From NCBI GenBank assembly GCA_031401675.1, contig JANNRR010000011.1, positions 8,759 through 72,758 of the forward strand: DNA of 64,000 nucleotides. The letters run 5' to 3'. A program made the translations under genes and the position numbers. The stretch comes from JANNRR01 sp031401675. Its GTDB lineage: Bacteria; Pseudomonadota; Alphaproteobacteria; Rhodobacterales; Rhodobacteraceae. Numbering within the stretch: the stretch's first letter is position 1; every line of letters starts with the position of its first letter. This document shows positions 8,726-17,123 of the stretch, piece after piece. A model generated the notes under the pieces. The model searched no databases, was not told the DNA's origin, and saw only the letters and a program-made list of their open reading frames with translations.

Positions 8726-9022
8726 CGGGCCATTTTCCCGGGCATGGTGCAGGCTCCCGCTCGCGGCCGTCACCCGAATGATCGGTACAATGTGTAACCC
8801 AAGTGTCCGGGCAGACATGACAACGTCGGGGATTCAGTTAATTTAGTATGAACCGGAAGTGGTTAAGATATTGAAATACAATACATAAAAAATGTCTCAG
8901 CGTGGGACGCTCACCTCCACCCCCGGCCCGGCCCCCGCATTATCCCCCTTGAAAAACCCCTCCGCCCGGCGCATGCAAGGGCCGCACCCGTGAACCAGCG
9001 GGGCGTTTCCATTGGAGTGACC
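8726..9022 (+). promoter_or_regulatory. AT-rich intergenic region and infA leader
   Basis: About 300 bp without a convincing gene. Bases 8830-8900 are markedly AT-rich for this genome and probably carry the infA promoter; they include a small inverted repeat TATTG-AAATA-CAATA at 8869-8883. The leader before infA (about 100 bases) is GC-rich. A good Shine-Dalgarno, TTGGAGTGACC, immediately precedes the infA ATG. The ATG 33 bases further up (8990) is less likely the start, because IF-1 begins MAKEE. Confidence 0.45.
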
Positions 9023-9241
9023 ATGGCCAAAGAAGAACTGCTCGAATTTCCCGGGACCGTAAAGGAGCTGCTGCCCAATGCGACGTTCCGGGTCGAGCTG
9101 GAAAACGGCCATGAAATCATCGCCCATACCGCAGGCAAGATGCGCAAGAACCGGATCAGGGTGCTGGCCGGCGACAAGGTACAGGTTGAAATGACGCCCT
9201 ACGATCTGACCAAGGGCCGGATCAACTACCGGTTCAAGTGA
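9023..9241 (+). CDS. infA: Translation initiation factor IF-1
   Basis: A 72-aa S1/OB-fold protein that binds the ribosomal A site during initiation. The sequence is near-canonical: MAKEELLEFPGTVKELLPNA at the N-terminus and KMRKNRIRVLAGDKV in the middle. The start is ATG 9023, chosen on family length and the adjacent Shine-Dalgarno. The last codons overlap the GTG start of maf (GTGA), giving the common infA-maf-RNase G-yacG order of alphaproteobacteria. Confidence 0.97.
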   Translation: MAKEELLEFPGTVKELLPNATFRVELENGHEIIAHTAGKMRKNRIRVLAGDKVQVEMTPYDLTKGRINYRFK

Positions 9242-9813
9242 GGCTGATCCTGGGCTCCGCCAGCCCGCGCCGAAGGGAACTTCTGGCGCAGATCGGCGTG
9301 GTGCCGGATGCGGTGCTGCCCCCCGACATCGACGAGCGGCCCCTGCCCCGCGAATTGCCGCGGCCCTATTGCCAGCGCATCGCCCGGCAAAAGGCGCAAG
9401 CCGTGACCGCCGGCCCCGACGACCTCGTCCTGTGCGCCGACACCACGGTGGCGCTTGGCCGCCGCATCCTGGGCAAACCGGCCGATGCCGGTGAAGCGGC
9501 GGTGTTTCTGCTGGCCCTCGGCGGGCGACGGCATCAGGTGATCACGGCCCTTGCCCTGCGCCGCGGCGACCGGCTGTGGCAGCGCGACGTGGTCAGCGAG
9601 GTCAAGATAAAGCGGCTGTCCGATCAGGAACTGAACCAGTACCTGCACAGTGGCGAATGGCAGGGCAAGGCGGGTGGCTACGCCATTCAGGGGCTGGCCG
9701 GCGCCTTCATCCCCTGGCTGCAAGGTAGCTTTACCGGCGTGGTCGGCCTGCCGCTGGCCGAGACCGCAACCCTGCTGCGCTCTGCAGGTTACCCGATGGG
9801 AGTGCAGGAATGA
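9238..9813 (+). CDS. maf: Maf-like nucleoside triphosphate pyrophosphatase
   Basis: Hydrolyses dTTP/UTP or modified nucleotides to monophosphates, a house-cleaning role, cytoplasmic. It has 191 aa. The family signature GSASPRRRELL is at residues 5-15, and the catalytic Asp is in LCADTTVALG near residue 67. Later blocks WQGKAGGYAIQGLAG and SFTGVVGLPL are conserved. The start is GTG 9238, overlapping the infA stop by four bases. The end overlaps the RNase E/G gene (ATGA). Confidence 0.95.
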   Translation: MRLILGSASPRRRELLAQIGVVPDAVLPPDIDERPLPRELPRPYCQRIARQKAQAVTAGPDDLVLCADTTVALGRRILGKPADAGEAAVFLLALGGRRHQVITALALRRGDRLWQRDVVSEVKIKRLSDQELNQYLHSGEWQGKAGGYAIQGLAGAFIPWLQGSFTGVVGLPLAETATLLRSAGYPMGVQE

Positions 9814-10865
9814 AAGGATGCGTGATCGCGCTGGACCAGATTGACGGGCGCGACGCTGCGGCCCTGATCCTTGACGGACGGCTGGAGGATTTCTTGATAG
9901 ACCCGCCCGAATCCGCGCCACCGCAAGCCGGCGCGATCCTTCGCGCCGTTGCCGACAGGACAGTGAAGGGTCAGGGCGGGGTTTTCCTGAAACTCCCCGA
10001 CGGCGGGCGCGCCTTTCTGCGGCAGGTCGGCGGCGTCGCCCCCGGCCAGCGCCTGCTGGTGCAGGTGACCGGCCACGCAGAAACCGGCAAGGCCGTCCCC
10101 GTCACACTGCGGCTGTTGTTCAAGAGCCGCTACGCGATCCTGACGCCGGGCGCGCCGGGCCTGAACATCTCGCGCTCCATCCGCGACGAAGCTGACCGCG
10201 CGCGGTTGCAGGGGCTCGCAGAAACGGCGATGCATGCGGCCGATGATGCGCTCGGCCTGATCTTGCGGTCGGCCTGCCGGACCGCCGACGACGAGGTGAT
10301 CGCCGATGACATCGCAACGATGCGCGATCTGGCCACCCGCGTTCTGGCCGACGTGGACGGCGGACTGGAACTGCTGCTGGATGCCCCCGGTGCACACGAA
10401 CTGGCCTGGCGCGAATGGATCGAGCCAGAGCCGGACGAAGTGGCCGACCGCAAGGGCTGCTTTCGTCAGCTTGGGGTCGAGGAGATGCTGGATGGTCTGC
10501 GCCAGCCGCTGGTGCCGCTTGGTGGCGGAGCGACCATGACCCTGGAACCGACGCGGGCCATGGTGGCGGTGGATGTGAATACCGGCCCCGACACCTCGCC
10601 TGCTGCCGCCCTCAAGGCCAATCTGGCCGCAGCCCGCGACCTGCCGCGCCAGTTGCGGCTGCGCGGCCTTGGCGGACAGGTCACTGTTGATTTCGCACCG
10701 ATCGCCAAGAAGGACCGGCACGTCCTTGACCAGTCCCTGAAATCCGCCTTTCGCAGCGACGGAACCGAAACCACTCTGGCCGGCTGGACGCCCTTGGGAA
10801 ACTACGAGATTCAGCGCAAACGTGACCGGATGCCGCTGACCGAAGCCCTGCCGAAGCGGATGTGA
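9810..10865 (+). CDS. rng: Ribonuclease E/G family protein
   Basis: Short RNase E/G homologue of 351 aa, predicted to process RNA 5' ends. An S1-like region at about residues 35-100 is followed by the catalytic domain. The two metal-binding aspartates are Asp255 in MVAVDVNTG and Asp294 in VTVDFAPIAKK, the usual pair. The protein ends soon after, so the zinc-link CPxCxG and the scaffold tail of full RNase E are absent. This short form beside infA, maf and yacG is normal in Rhodobacterales and is unlikely to be the main degradosome nuclease. The symbol is by family; rne cannot be excluded. Confidence 0.88.
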   Translation: MKGCVIALDQIDGRDAAALILDGRLEDFLIDPPESAPPQAGAILRAVADRTVKGQGGVFLKLPDGGRAFLRQVGGVAPGQRLLVQVTGHAETGKAVPVTLRLLFKSRYAILTPGAPGLNISRSIRDEADRARLQGLAETAMHAADDALGLILRSACRTADDEVIADDIATMRDLATRVLADVDGGLELLLDAPGAHELAWREWIEPEPDEVADRKGCFRQLGVEEMLDGLRQPLVPLGGGATMTLEPTRAMVAVDVNTGPDTSPAAALKANLAAARDLPRQLRLRGLGGQVTVDFAPIAKKDRHVLDQSLKSAFRSDGTETTLAGWTPLGNYEIQRKRDRMPLTEALPKRM

Positions 10866-10869
10866 CCGG

Positions 10870-11046
10870 TTGCCTTGCCCGATCTGCCAGCGCGAGACGG
10901 ATGCCAGATGCCGGCCCTTCTGCTCGCGCCGCTGCGCCGATGTCGATCTTGGTCGTTGGCTCACCGGCAGCTACACCCCACCGGCCGACCCGACACCGGA
11001 CAGCTCGGATGAGACTGACGAAGCGTCCCAGGAACAGCCGCATTGA
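10870..11046 (+). CDS. yacG: DNA gyrase inhibitor YacG (zinc-binding)
   Basis: A small gene of 58 codons. The frame reads CPICQRETDARCRPFCSRRC, with two Cys pairs forming the single zinc site typical of YacG, followed by the family block ADVDLGRWLTGSY and an acidic tail ending EQPH. YacG binds GyrB and inhibits gyrase. There is no ATG or GTG between the upstream in-frame stop (about 10838) and the first Cys, so TTG 10870 is the likely start, giving MPCPIC. It begins four bases after the RNase stop. Position after maf and RNase G supports the call. Confidence 0.85.
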   Translation: MPCPICQRETDARCRPFCSRRCADVDLGRWLTGSYTPPADPTPDSSDETDEASQEQPH

Positions 11047-11132
11047 TCGCACGTTGACGGGCCCAGTTTCCGCTGGACAGCCTCGTGACCCTCCCCTAAT
11101 AAACCCCCACTCAAAGCGTCGCCGCTTTCCGT

Positions 11133-11207
11133 GCCCGGGTAGCTCAGGGGTAGAGCAGTGGACTGAAAATCCTCGTGTCGGTGGTTCGATTCCGCCCCCG
11201 GGCACCA
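11133..11207 (+). tRNA. tRNA-Phe (GAA anticodon)
   Basis: Starts GCCCGGGTAGCTCAGG. The acceptor stem GCCCGGG pairs with CCCGGGC; the anticodon loop is CTGAAAA giving GAA; the T arm has the loop TTCGATT; CCA is encoded. The anticodon stem GTGGA/TCCTC has one T-T mismatch. It lies 86 bp after yacG. A long minus-strand frame across this tRNA translates to a PGGGIEPPTRGF-like peptide, which is a tRNA artefact and not a gene. Confidence 0.96.
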
Positions 11208-11560
11208 TTTAATATTGCAATATCTTGAAATATGACAGTATTGTTTGAATGGAAAGAATTGGTCCGCCCTTTGGACCACCCTGCCGTTCAGCCTGCAAGC
11301 CCAGGCGGTTCACAGTCCGCACATGCACACTGCTAGGAGGCCTGTGCTTTCTGTAGAATTGTCGTATGCAGCCGATCAGATGGTCAACGATTCCTCAGAT
11401 TTTTCCATGGCCAGAGCCTCAACAAGCCAACCGGGCCTCCGCCCGCGACCGGACCGGGTCACTTCTGGATTTTTGGGATTCCGGAATTTTGGCGGTACCA
11501 CAGTCCGAACTTTTGGTGCAGGCAACCCGGTGAGTTCTGCGTAAGCGTCCGGTCTGACCG
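11208..11560. other. Non-coding decayed stretch after tRNA-Phe
   Basis: I see no convincing gene here. Immediately after the tRNA is an AT-rich run with a perfect 12-bp palindrome ATATTGCAATAT at 11212-11223. Further on, short open frames exist on both strands but none resembles a known protein. Composition is mixed and patchy compared with flanking genes, and the stretch abuts a broken transposase, so it may be remains of inserted DNA. Confidence 0.4.
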
Positions 11561-11887
11561 CTAGGGGATCTGAACGGCCAGGGTCTTCTGCCGACGGCAC
11601 AAAGTCGCATAATCCGGCACGGCCCAGTCCAGGTTCGCTAACTTCAGCAGACTGGCCACCATTCCAGTCGTTTGGCGCAGCGGCAGCTTGAACAAAACCT
11701 TGATCGTCAGACAGAACTGGATCGCGGCGTCCGAGAAAACTGCAGGGCGACCGGGGCTGCCATCATGCGGCGCGCGCTACGTCATGTCCTTGTCCAGCCA
11801 GATCAAAAGCGACCCCCGCTTGCATAAGGAAGCACTGTAGCTGGACCAGTTCGTGGAGCGGTAGCGCGCGAGTGTGGGTTTGCTCAT
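11561..11887 (-). pseudogene. IS5-family transposase fragment, N-terminal part
   Basis: On the minus strand from ATG 11887 the frame reads MSKPTLARYRSTNWSSY, then RGSLLIWLDKDMT, a TAG stop where Trp is expected, then RAPHDGSPGRPAVFSDAAIQ and LFKLPLRQTTGMVASLLKLA up to KTLAVQIP and a second stop. This is the N-terminal third of a well-known IS5-type transposase of Rhodobacteraceae. The DDE catalytic domain (the remaining two thirds) is gone. The nonsense codon and the truncation mean it is dead. I cannot define both inverted terminal repeats. Confidence 0.8.
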
Positions 11888-12297
11888 GCCATCCGTCTAA
11901 CCGGATGGATTCACAATGTGAATCCTCCACGGTCAGAGTTCTGCAACAACGCCGTGGCCACCGATGCGTTTTGGAAACTTCAGGTGCCCGCCCCCCTCTG
12001 ACCAGTCCATTTCGGCCAACGCTCATGTGTCAAAACTTGAAACGCACGAAGTTGCAGATTGACAGGGCAACGTCGCCATGCTGACTTCGCAGGGTCTGAA
12101 ATCGTCAATCAGGTCAGAAAAGCGTTCGGGAAATCAAAGCCGACGGCTGGTGACTGACCGAAATGGTGGTGTCGGTTCGGACGCGGGATGGAGGCTACAG
12201 CTGGCACATCGCCCGTACGGCAGCGCTCCGGTTTTCCGGTCGTGAAATGATATGGTCGCGGCAAAGCGACGACAATCGAGTCTGGGAGGACAAGTTT
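11888..12297 (+). promoter_or_regulatory. Upstream region of the sugar-acid ABC operon, with two small palindromes
   Basis: About 410 bp with no gene that I can support. Two adjacent perfect inverted repeats lie next to the transposase remnant: CCATCCG-N6-CGGATGG at 11889-11908 and GGATTCAC-AAT-GTGAATCC at 11907-11925, sharing two bases. They could be part of the insertion-sequence end or a regulator site. The promoter of the binding-protein gene should lie in 12100-12280, and a strong Shine-Dalgarno, GGGAGGACAAG, precedes its ATG. No clear -35/-10 pair stands out. Confidence 0.4.
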
Positions 12298-14115
12298 ATG
12301 ACGGATAGGCTGAACGAACTGCCGATGATGTACCTGCTTCGTCGTCGGGAATTGCTCAAGGGCGTTGCGGCGGGGGCTTTGGTTGCCGGGGCAATCCCCA
12401 GGCTGGCATTCGCACAAGACGCTGCGGCCGAGATTGTACCGGCCGCCCCGCTGGCCGACGTGCCGCGCGAAGCTACGCTGATCCTCGGCTGGTCGATGTC
12501 GTCGCCGATCGGGGTCACCAACCCCTGGGCCGTCCCCGGCTATACCCATCAGGAAGGCAACGTCCTGATGTGGGAACCGCTGATGTATTTCGCGATTTTC
12601 GCAGACGATTACGTGCCGTGGTTGGCGCAGAGCATGGAATATACGGCTGCCGATTTCACTGCGCTGCAGATCAAGATCAATCCCGCCGCAAAGTGGAGCG
12701 ATGGGGTCGCCGTCACCGCGAAGGACGTGGTCTTTACCTTCATGGGTCAGCTTGCCAACGAAAAGCTGCCCTACCATGCCGCCTTTGTGCAGTTCGTCGA
12801 CACCGTGACCGCGACCGATGACCTGACGGTTGACGTCAAGTTCAAGATCCCGGCGCCGCGTTTCAAGTTCGAGGTTCTGTGCCTGAAATTCGACACCGGC
12901 ATTCCGATTGTTCCGGCACATGCGCTGGAAGGTCAGGCCGATGTCAACGCTTACGCCGGCGGTGTCGAGATTCCGCACTCCGGCCCCTATGATCTGGTGG
13001 CCTGGAACGCTACCCAGAAGATATTCAATCTGCGCGAAGACTGGTGGGCAATCGGGGCCGGTGTGGCCGCATCCCCGGACGTCAAGCGCGTGGTAATGGT
13101 GAACCTTGGCGGTCAGGTTGGCCAGAACATGGACACAGTGGCGCAGCGACTGGTGAACAACGAAATGGACAGCGCGCTTGACATGCGCAGTTCGGTGATC
13201 GGCAACATTCTTGCCCAGAACGACAAGATCACCACCCATACCGGCAACGCCTCGCCCTATGGCTATCTTGACTGGTGGCCGAACTCGCTGTGGATGAACA
13301 CGCAGGTGGCACCCTACAGCGATCCAAAGGTGCGGCGCGCGATGAGCCTGGCGATCAACCGCGAACTGATCGACGAAATCCTGTATGAAGGTGCCAAGAT
13401 CGCGACTATCTATCCGTTCCCGCTGTATCCCGGCCTGCAGGCGTTCGTCGACTCGCCGGAAGTCAAGGCGCTGGAAGAGCAGTACAAACCCGGCCTTTAC
13501 GACACCGACGCCAGTGCCGCCCTGATGACCGAAGCAGGTTTTGCACTGAACGGCGCAGGAATGTGGGAAAAGGACGGCGCCACCGTCAACTGCACGATCC
13601 ACGGCTTCGAAGGCATCCACAGCGACATCGTCCCGATCCTGGTCGAATTCCTGTTGGCTGCCGGTTTTGATGCCAGCATCAACTTCGGGACCGACGCCTA
13701 TCAGAACATGGCCGACGGCGCGGCCGGCTTGTACATGTTCGGACATGGTGCCAGCCTCAAAGACCCGTATGCGGCGCTCGAACTGTTCCATGGCAGGTTC
13801 AGCGAAGCCATCGGCACCTCGGCCGGAAACAACCGGTTCTCGCGCTACAAGAACCCGGAATACGATGCCGTTCTGGATGCCATGGCACCCTTGGCCTCCG
13901 ACGACCCGGCGTTCCATGCCAACGCCGTCAAGGCGATGGAGATCTATTGGCGCGACCAGATCGACATTCCGGTCATACAGTGGTTGCACCGGATCGCCTA
14001 CAACCAGACCTACTGGACCAACTGGCCTACGACCGAAAACCTGGCCTCGGGAACCAACGGCGCCTTCTGGGCGCAAACCGGCATGCCGGTGATCGCAAAC
14101 CTGAAAAAGGCCTGA
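12298..14115 (+). CDS. ABC transporter substrate-binding protein, family 5 (peptide/oligosaccharide type)
   Basis: Periplasmic binding protein of 605 aa, SBP_bac_5 family, usually for peptides but often for oligosaccharides in alphaproteobacteria. The N-terminus carries a twin-arginine signal: RRRELLKG at residues 15-22, a hydrophobic stretch and AFA-Q as likely cleavage near residue 39, so it is exported folded by Tat. Family blocks include WSDGVAVTAKDVVFTF and VRRAMSLAINRELIDE. The start at 12298 follows GGGAGGA; longer frames upstream are not homologous. It heads the operon with DppBCDF-like components and sugar-acid enzymes, so I infer an acidic oligosaccharide or sugar acid rather than peptide as ligand. 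Confidence 0.9.
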   Translation: MTDRLNELPMMYLLRRRELLKGVAAGALVAGAIPRLAFAQDAAAEIVPAAPLADVPREATLILGWSMSSPIGVTNPWAVPGYTHQEGNVLMWEPLMYFAIFADDYVPWLAQSMEYTAADFTALQIKINPAAKWSDGVAVTAKDVVFTFMGQLANEKLPYHAAFVQFVDTVTATDDLTVDVKFKIPAPRFKFEVLCLKFDTGIPIVPAHALEGQADVNAYAGGVEIPHSGPYDLVAWNATQKIFNLREDWWAIGAGVAASPDVKRVVMVNLGGQVGQNMDTVAQRLVNNEMDSALDMRSSVIGNILAQNDKITTHTGNASPYGYLDWWPNSLWMNTQVAPYSDPKVRRAMSLAINRELIDEILYEGAKIATIYPFPLYPGLQAFVDSPEVKALEEQYKPGLYDTDASAALMTEAGFALNGAGMWEKDGATVNCTIHGFEGIHSDIVPILVEFLLAAGFDASINFGTDAYQNMADGAAGLYMFGHGASLKDPYAALELFHGRFSEAIGTSAGNNRFSRYKNPEYDAVLDAMAPLASDDPAFHANAVKAMEIYWRDQIDIPVIQWLHRIAYNQTYWTNWPTTENLASGTNGAFWAQTGMPVIANLKKA

Positions 14116-14132
14116 TATCAGCCTGAATCAAT

Positions 14133-14169
14133 AGTGGGGGTGCGCGCAAGCTCGGCGCGCACCCCCACT
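14133..14169 (+). promoter_or_regulatory. Strong intergenic hairpin between binding protein and permease genes
   Basis: AGTGGGGGTGCGCGC at 14133-14147 pairs perfectly with 14155-14169 around a 7-base loop AAGCTCG. There is no T-run, so it is more likely an mRNA-stabilising or partial-termination hairpin than a full terminator. Such elements let the binding protein be made in excess over the membrane parts. Confidence 0.75.
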
Positions 14170-14198
14170 TCTGTCCCTCGTGACCGGGAGAATTGTCC

Positions 14199-15197
14199 TT
14201 GACCCTCTGGCTTGTCGTTCGGCGCATCCTGTTTCTGCTGGTGGTCATCTGGTCGGCATCGACCATCGTCTTTTTCATTCCGCGCCTGTCCGATACCAAT
14301 CCGATCCGCGAACGTTTTGCCGAATTGGCCCGTACCGGTGGCTTTTCCCCGGCTGATCTGGAAAAGATCATCGCCTCCTACACCGAACAGTTCGGCCTCG
14401 ATCGGCCGTTGCTCCAGCAATACTGGGACTATCTGGGCAACATCGCCACCTTCGATTTCGGTTATTCTCTGAACCGCTATCCCTCGACCGTGCTTGATCT
14501 GATCATGCAGGCGATTCCGTGGACGTTGGGCCTGTTGCTGGTCACGACGATTCTCAGTTTCGTCATCGGCAACTTGCTCGGGGCCCTGTCAGCCTGGCCA
14601 CGCGCCCCGCGATGGGTGCGGACGGTGGCGACCCCGTTCGTGCTGCTGACCGGCGTGCCACCGGTGATCATGGGCGTCCTGCTGCTGTTTTTCGTCGGCT
14701 TCCGCCTGAAACTACTGCCACTTGGCGGGGCCTATTCCATCGGCATCATACCAGACTGGTCGATCGGCTTCATGCTGGACATGCTGAAGCATCAGGTGCT
14801 TCCCGCCCTGTCACTGATCCTGGGCTCGGTCGGCGGCTGGGTGCTGTCGATGCGCGGCATGGGCATCACCATCCAGGGCGAGGATTATGTGACCTTTGCC
14901 GAGCACAAGGGCCTGACCGCCGGCCGGATCTTCCGTGACTACTACCTGCGCAACACGCTGTTGCCGCAGGTCACCGGGCTGGCGCTGGCACTTGGCACGG
15001 TCGTCACCTCGGCGATCATCGTCGAGGGCATCTTTGGCCTGCCGGGCATCGGCACCGCCCTGAACAACGCAATCCGCGCCAACGATTTCCCGGTGATCTA
15101 CGGCATCGTGCTGTTCATCACCGCTGCCGTCGCGACGCTGATGGTGCTGATGGAGTTTGTCTATCCGCTCCTCGACCCGCGCATCCGCAATCAATAG
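14199..15197 (+). CDS. ABC transporter permease, DppB type
   Basis: First inner-membrane permease of the importer, about 332 aa. The N-terminal helix LFLLVVIWSASTIVFFIPRL is followed by the cytoplasmic/periplasmic segment and five more helices; the EAA-type loop is near GLTAGRIFRDYYLRNTLLP. The C-terminal block ATLMVLMEFVYPLLDPRIR is typical of DppB/OppB. No ATG is available at the start: TTG 14199 has GGGAG at a proper distance (14186-14190), while TTG 14193 is too close to it. It follows the hairpin and precedes the DppC-type gene by 11 bp. Confidence 0.92.
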   Translation: MTLWLVVRRILFLLVVIWSASTIVFFIPRLSDTNPIRERFAELARTGGFSPADLEKIIASYTEQFGLDRPLLQQYWDYLGNIATFDFGYSLNRYPSTVLDLIMQAIPWTLGLLLVTTILSFVIGNLLGALSAWPRAPRWVRTVATPFVLLTGVPPVIMGVLLLFFVGFRLKLLPLGGAYSIGIIPDWSIGFMLDMLKHQVLPALSLILGSVGGWVLSMRGMGITIQGEDYVTFAEHKGLTAGRIFRDYYLRNTLLPQVTGLALALGTVVTSAIIVEGIFGLPGIGTALNNAIRANDFPVIYGIVLFITAAVATLMVLMEFVYPLLDPRIRNQ

Positions 15198-15208
15198 GAG
15201 CCCTGATC

Positions 15209-16114
15209 GTGGCGCATGCGACCAGCCCGACGTTGTCTGCATATGAAATCCAGCCCGGCCGGCTGCGGCTGAGCCTGCGCTACATCCGGCGCAACAAAAG
15301 CCTGGCGATCGGGCTGATCATCCTGGCACTGCTGATCGCCTTTACAGTCGTGGGCTTCATGGTCATCGACCCCAAGGATGCCTATCCGCTGTCGGCAGCC
15401 ACCAAGAAGCCGCCAAGCCTGAAGTACCCGCTGGGCACCGATTTCTTCGGCCGGAATCTGCTGGCGGCGATGGTCGTGGGCATGTGGCAGACAGCGGTCA
15501 TCGGCCTTTTGGCCGGCGGCATCGGCACTTTTGTCGGGGTGATCCTCGGATTTACCTCGGCGTATTTCGGCGGCTGGATCGATGCCGCCATCAAGAGCAT
15601 ATGCCAGGTCCTGACGCCGATCCCGGTGCTGCTGATCCAGGTGGTGGTCGCCGGTTCGCTCGACAAGCGCGATGTCACGATCCTGATGATGGCATTCATC
15701 ATCGTCATCCTCGGCTGGATGGGCACCACGCTGGTGGTGCGCGCGCAGGTGCTGACCATGAAGGAACGCCAGTTTGTCGCCGTCGCGAAACTGTCCGGCG
15801 TCGGCAGTCTGGGAATCATCTTCAAGGAAATCATGCCCAACCTGCTGCCATTCATCGCCGCCGCCTTCGTGGTGCAGGTGTTTTCCTCGGTCTTTGCCTC
15901 GTTCTACCTGGCCGTGCTCGGGCTTGGCCCGCTGCGCGAGCCGCTCCTGGGCAACATCATCTGGTCGGCGCAATCGCAAGGGGCGTTCTTCAATGGCTGG
16001 TGGTGGTGGCCGATCGAGCCTGCAGTGGCGATGATCCTGATCCTGGGCTCGCTGGCCCTGATCAACATGGGGCTGGACGAATTGGCAAACCCGCGTGTGC
16101 GCAGGTCGGAATAG
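15209..16114 (+). CDS. ABC transporter permease, DppC type
   Basis: Second permease of the importer, 301 aa. An OppC N-terminal helix, SLAIGLIILALLIAFTVVGF, is followed by the binding-protein-dependent permease domain with the loop KLSGVGSLGIIFKEIMPN (EAA-type). The start is GTG 15209 with TAGGAG upstream; the AGGAG overlaps the preceding stop. It forms a heterodimer with the upstream permease and probably uses the two ATPases that follow. Confidence 0.92.
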   Translation: MAHATSPTLSAYEIQPGRLRLSLRYIRRNKSLAIGLIILALLIAFTVVGFMVIDPKDAYPLSAATKKPPSLKYPLGTDFFGRNLLAAMVVGMWQTAVIGLLAGGIGTFVGVILGFTSAYFGGWIDAAIKSICQVLTPIPVLLIQVVVAGSLDKRDVTILMMAFIIVILGWMGTTLVVRAQVLTMKERQFVAVAKLSGVGSLGIIFKEIMPNLLPFIAAAFVVQVFSSVFASFYLAVLGLGPLREPLLGNIIWSAQSQGAFFNGWWWWPIEPAVAMILILGSLALINMGLDELANPRVRRSE

Positions 16115-16118
16115 GGCA

Positions 16119-17123
16119 ATGGCAGCAGGAACGCAAAAACGGGAACTGGCCGGGGCACCGGTGCTGCGGGTCAGTAATCTGGAAGTGACCTATTACACCG
16201 ACGCCGGCCGGGCCAAGGCGCTGGACGATGTCAGCTTTACCCTGAACGCCGGCGAAAAGCTGGGCATGGTCGGCGAATCCGGGTCCGGAAAAAGCACGAT
16301 GGCGCTGGCCATGATGCGGATGATCAAGCCGCCGGGCCGGATCGAGGGTGGCAAGGTCATCGTCGGCGACACCGACCTGATGGCGCTCAGCGACGAGGAT
16401 ATGCGTCAGGCCCGGCTGAGCAAGATCGCCTACATCCCTCAAGGCGCGATGAACTCGCTGAACCCGGTGACACGGATCGGGTCGCAACTGGTCGACGCGA
16501 TCCGCTCGCACCGCACCGCCGACAGCCGGTCGGCCATCGAGGAACGCTGCATCCATGCCCTGAAGTCGGTCGACCTCGATCCCGGCGTATTCCGCATGTA
16601 CGCCCACGAACTGAGCGGCGGCATGAAACAGCGGGTCTGCATCGCCATAGGCATCCTGTTGCAACCGCAGGTGATCATCGCGGATGAGCCGACCAGCGCG
16701 CTGGACGTGGTGACCCAGCGCCAGGTGATGGAAACCATCGACCGGGTGAAAGATCAGATCAATGCGGCGGTGATCCTGATCGGCCACGACATGGGTCTGA
16801 TGGCGCAGTTCGTCGACCGGGTCGCGGTGATGTATTCCGGCCGGCTGGTCGAGGTCAGTTCGGTGCGCGAAATGTTCACCGCACCGAACCACCCCTATGC
16901 CAAAGCCCTGATCCAAAGCCTGCCGAACCTGGAAAACAAGGGCGTGTTTCAGGGCATCCCCGGCCTTGCCCCCTCGCTTCTGCGCCTGCCTTCGGGCTGC
17001 GCCTTTCATCCACGCTGCAGCGTTGCAATGGATGTCTGCGCGGTCAAGCGGCCCGCAACGCGGATGTTGCCGGGCGGGCGGCTGGTCACCTGCCACCTGT
17101 TCGGCGAGGAAGCCCCGGTATGA
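16119..17123 (+). CDS. ABC transporter ATP-binding protein, DppD type
   Basis: Cytoplasmic ATPase of 334 aa. Walker A is GESGSGKST (residues 52-60), the signature LSGGMKQR and Walker B VIIADEPTSALD are complete, and the C-terminal oligopeptide/dipeptide-transporter extension with Cys residues (GCAFHPRCSVAMDVC) is present. This extension often binds an iron-sulfur cluster in this class. The start is ATG 16119, four bases after the DppC-type stop. The stop overlaps the next ATPase gene (ATGA). Confidence 0.93.
   Translation: MAAGTQKRELAGAPVLRVSNLEVTYYTDAGRAKALDDVSFTLNAGEKLGMVGESGSGKSTMALAMMRMIKPPGRIEGGKVIVGDTDLMALSDEDMRQARLSKIAYIPQGAMNSLNPVTRIGSQLVDAIRSHRTADSRSAIEERCIHALKSVDLDPGVFRMYAHELSGGMKQRVCIAIGILLQPQVIIADEPTSALDVVTQRQVMETIDRVKDQINAAVILIGHDMGLMAQFVDRVAVMYSGRLVEVSSVREMFTAPNHPYAKALIQSLPNLENKGVFQGIPGLAPSLLRLPSGCAFHPRCSVAMDVCAVKRPATRMLPGGRLVTCHLFGEEAPV

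Noticed and set aside
10681..11208. 175-aa minus-strand frame ending in a PGGGIEPPTRGF-like peptide
   Set aside because: It is the antisense translation of tRNA-Phe plus the yacG/RNase region, a well-known annotation artefact.
11763..12026. 87-aa minus-strand frame over the transposase fragment
   Set aside because: It is out of frame with the recognisable transposase remnant, which explains the sequence.
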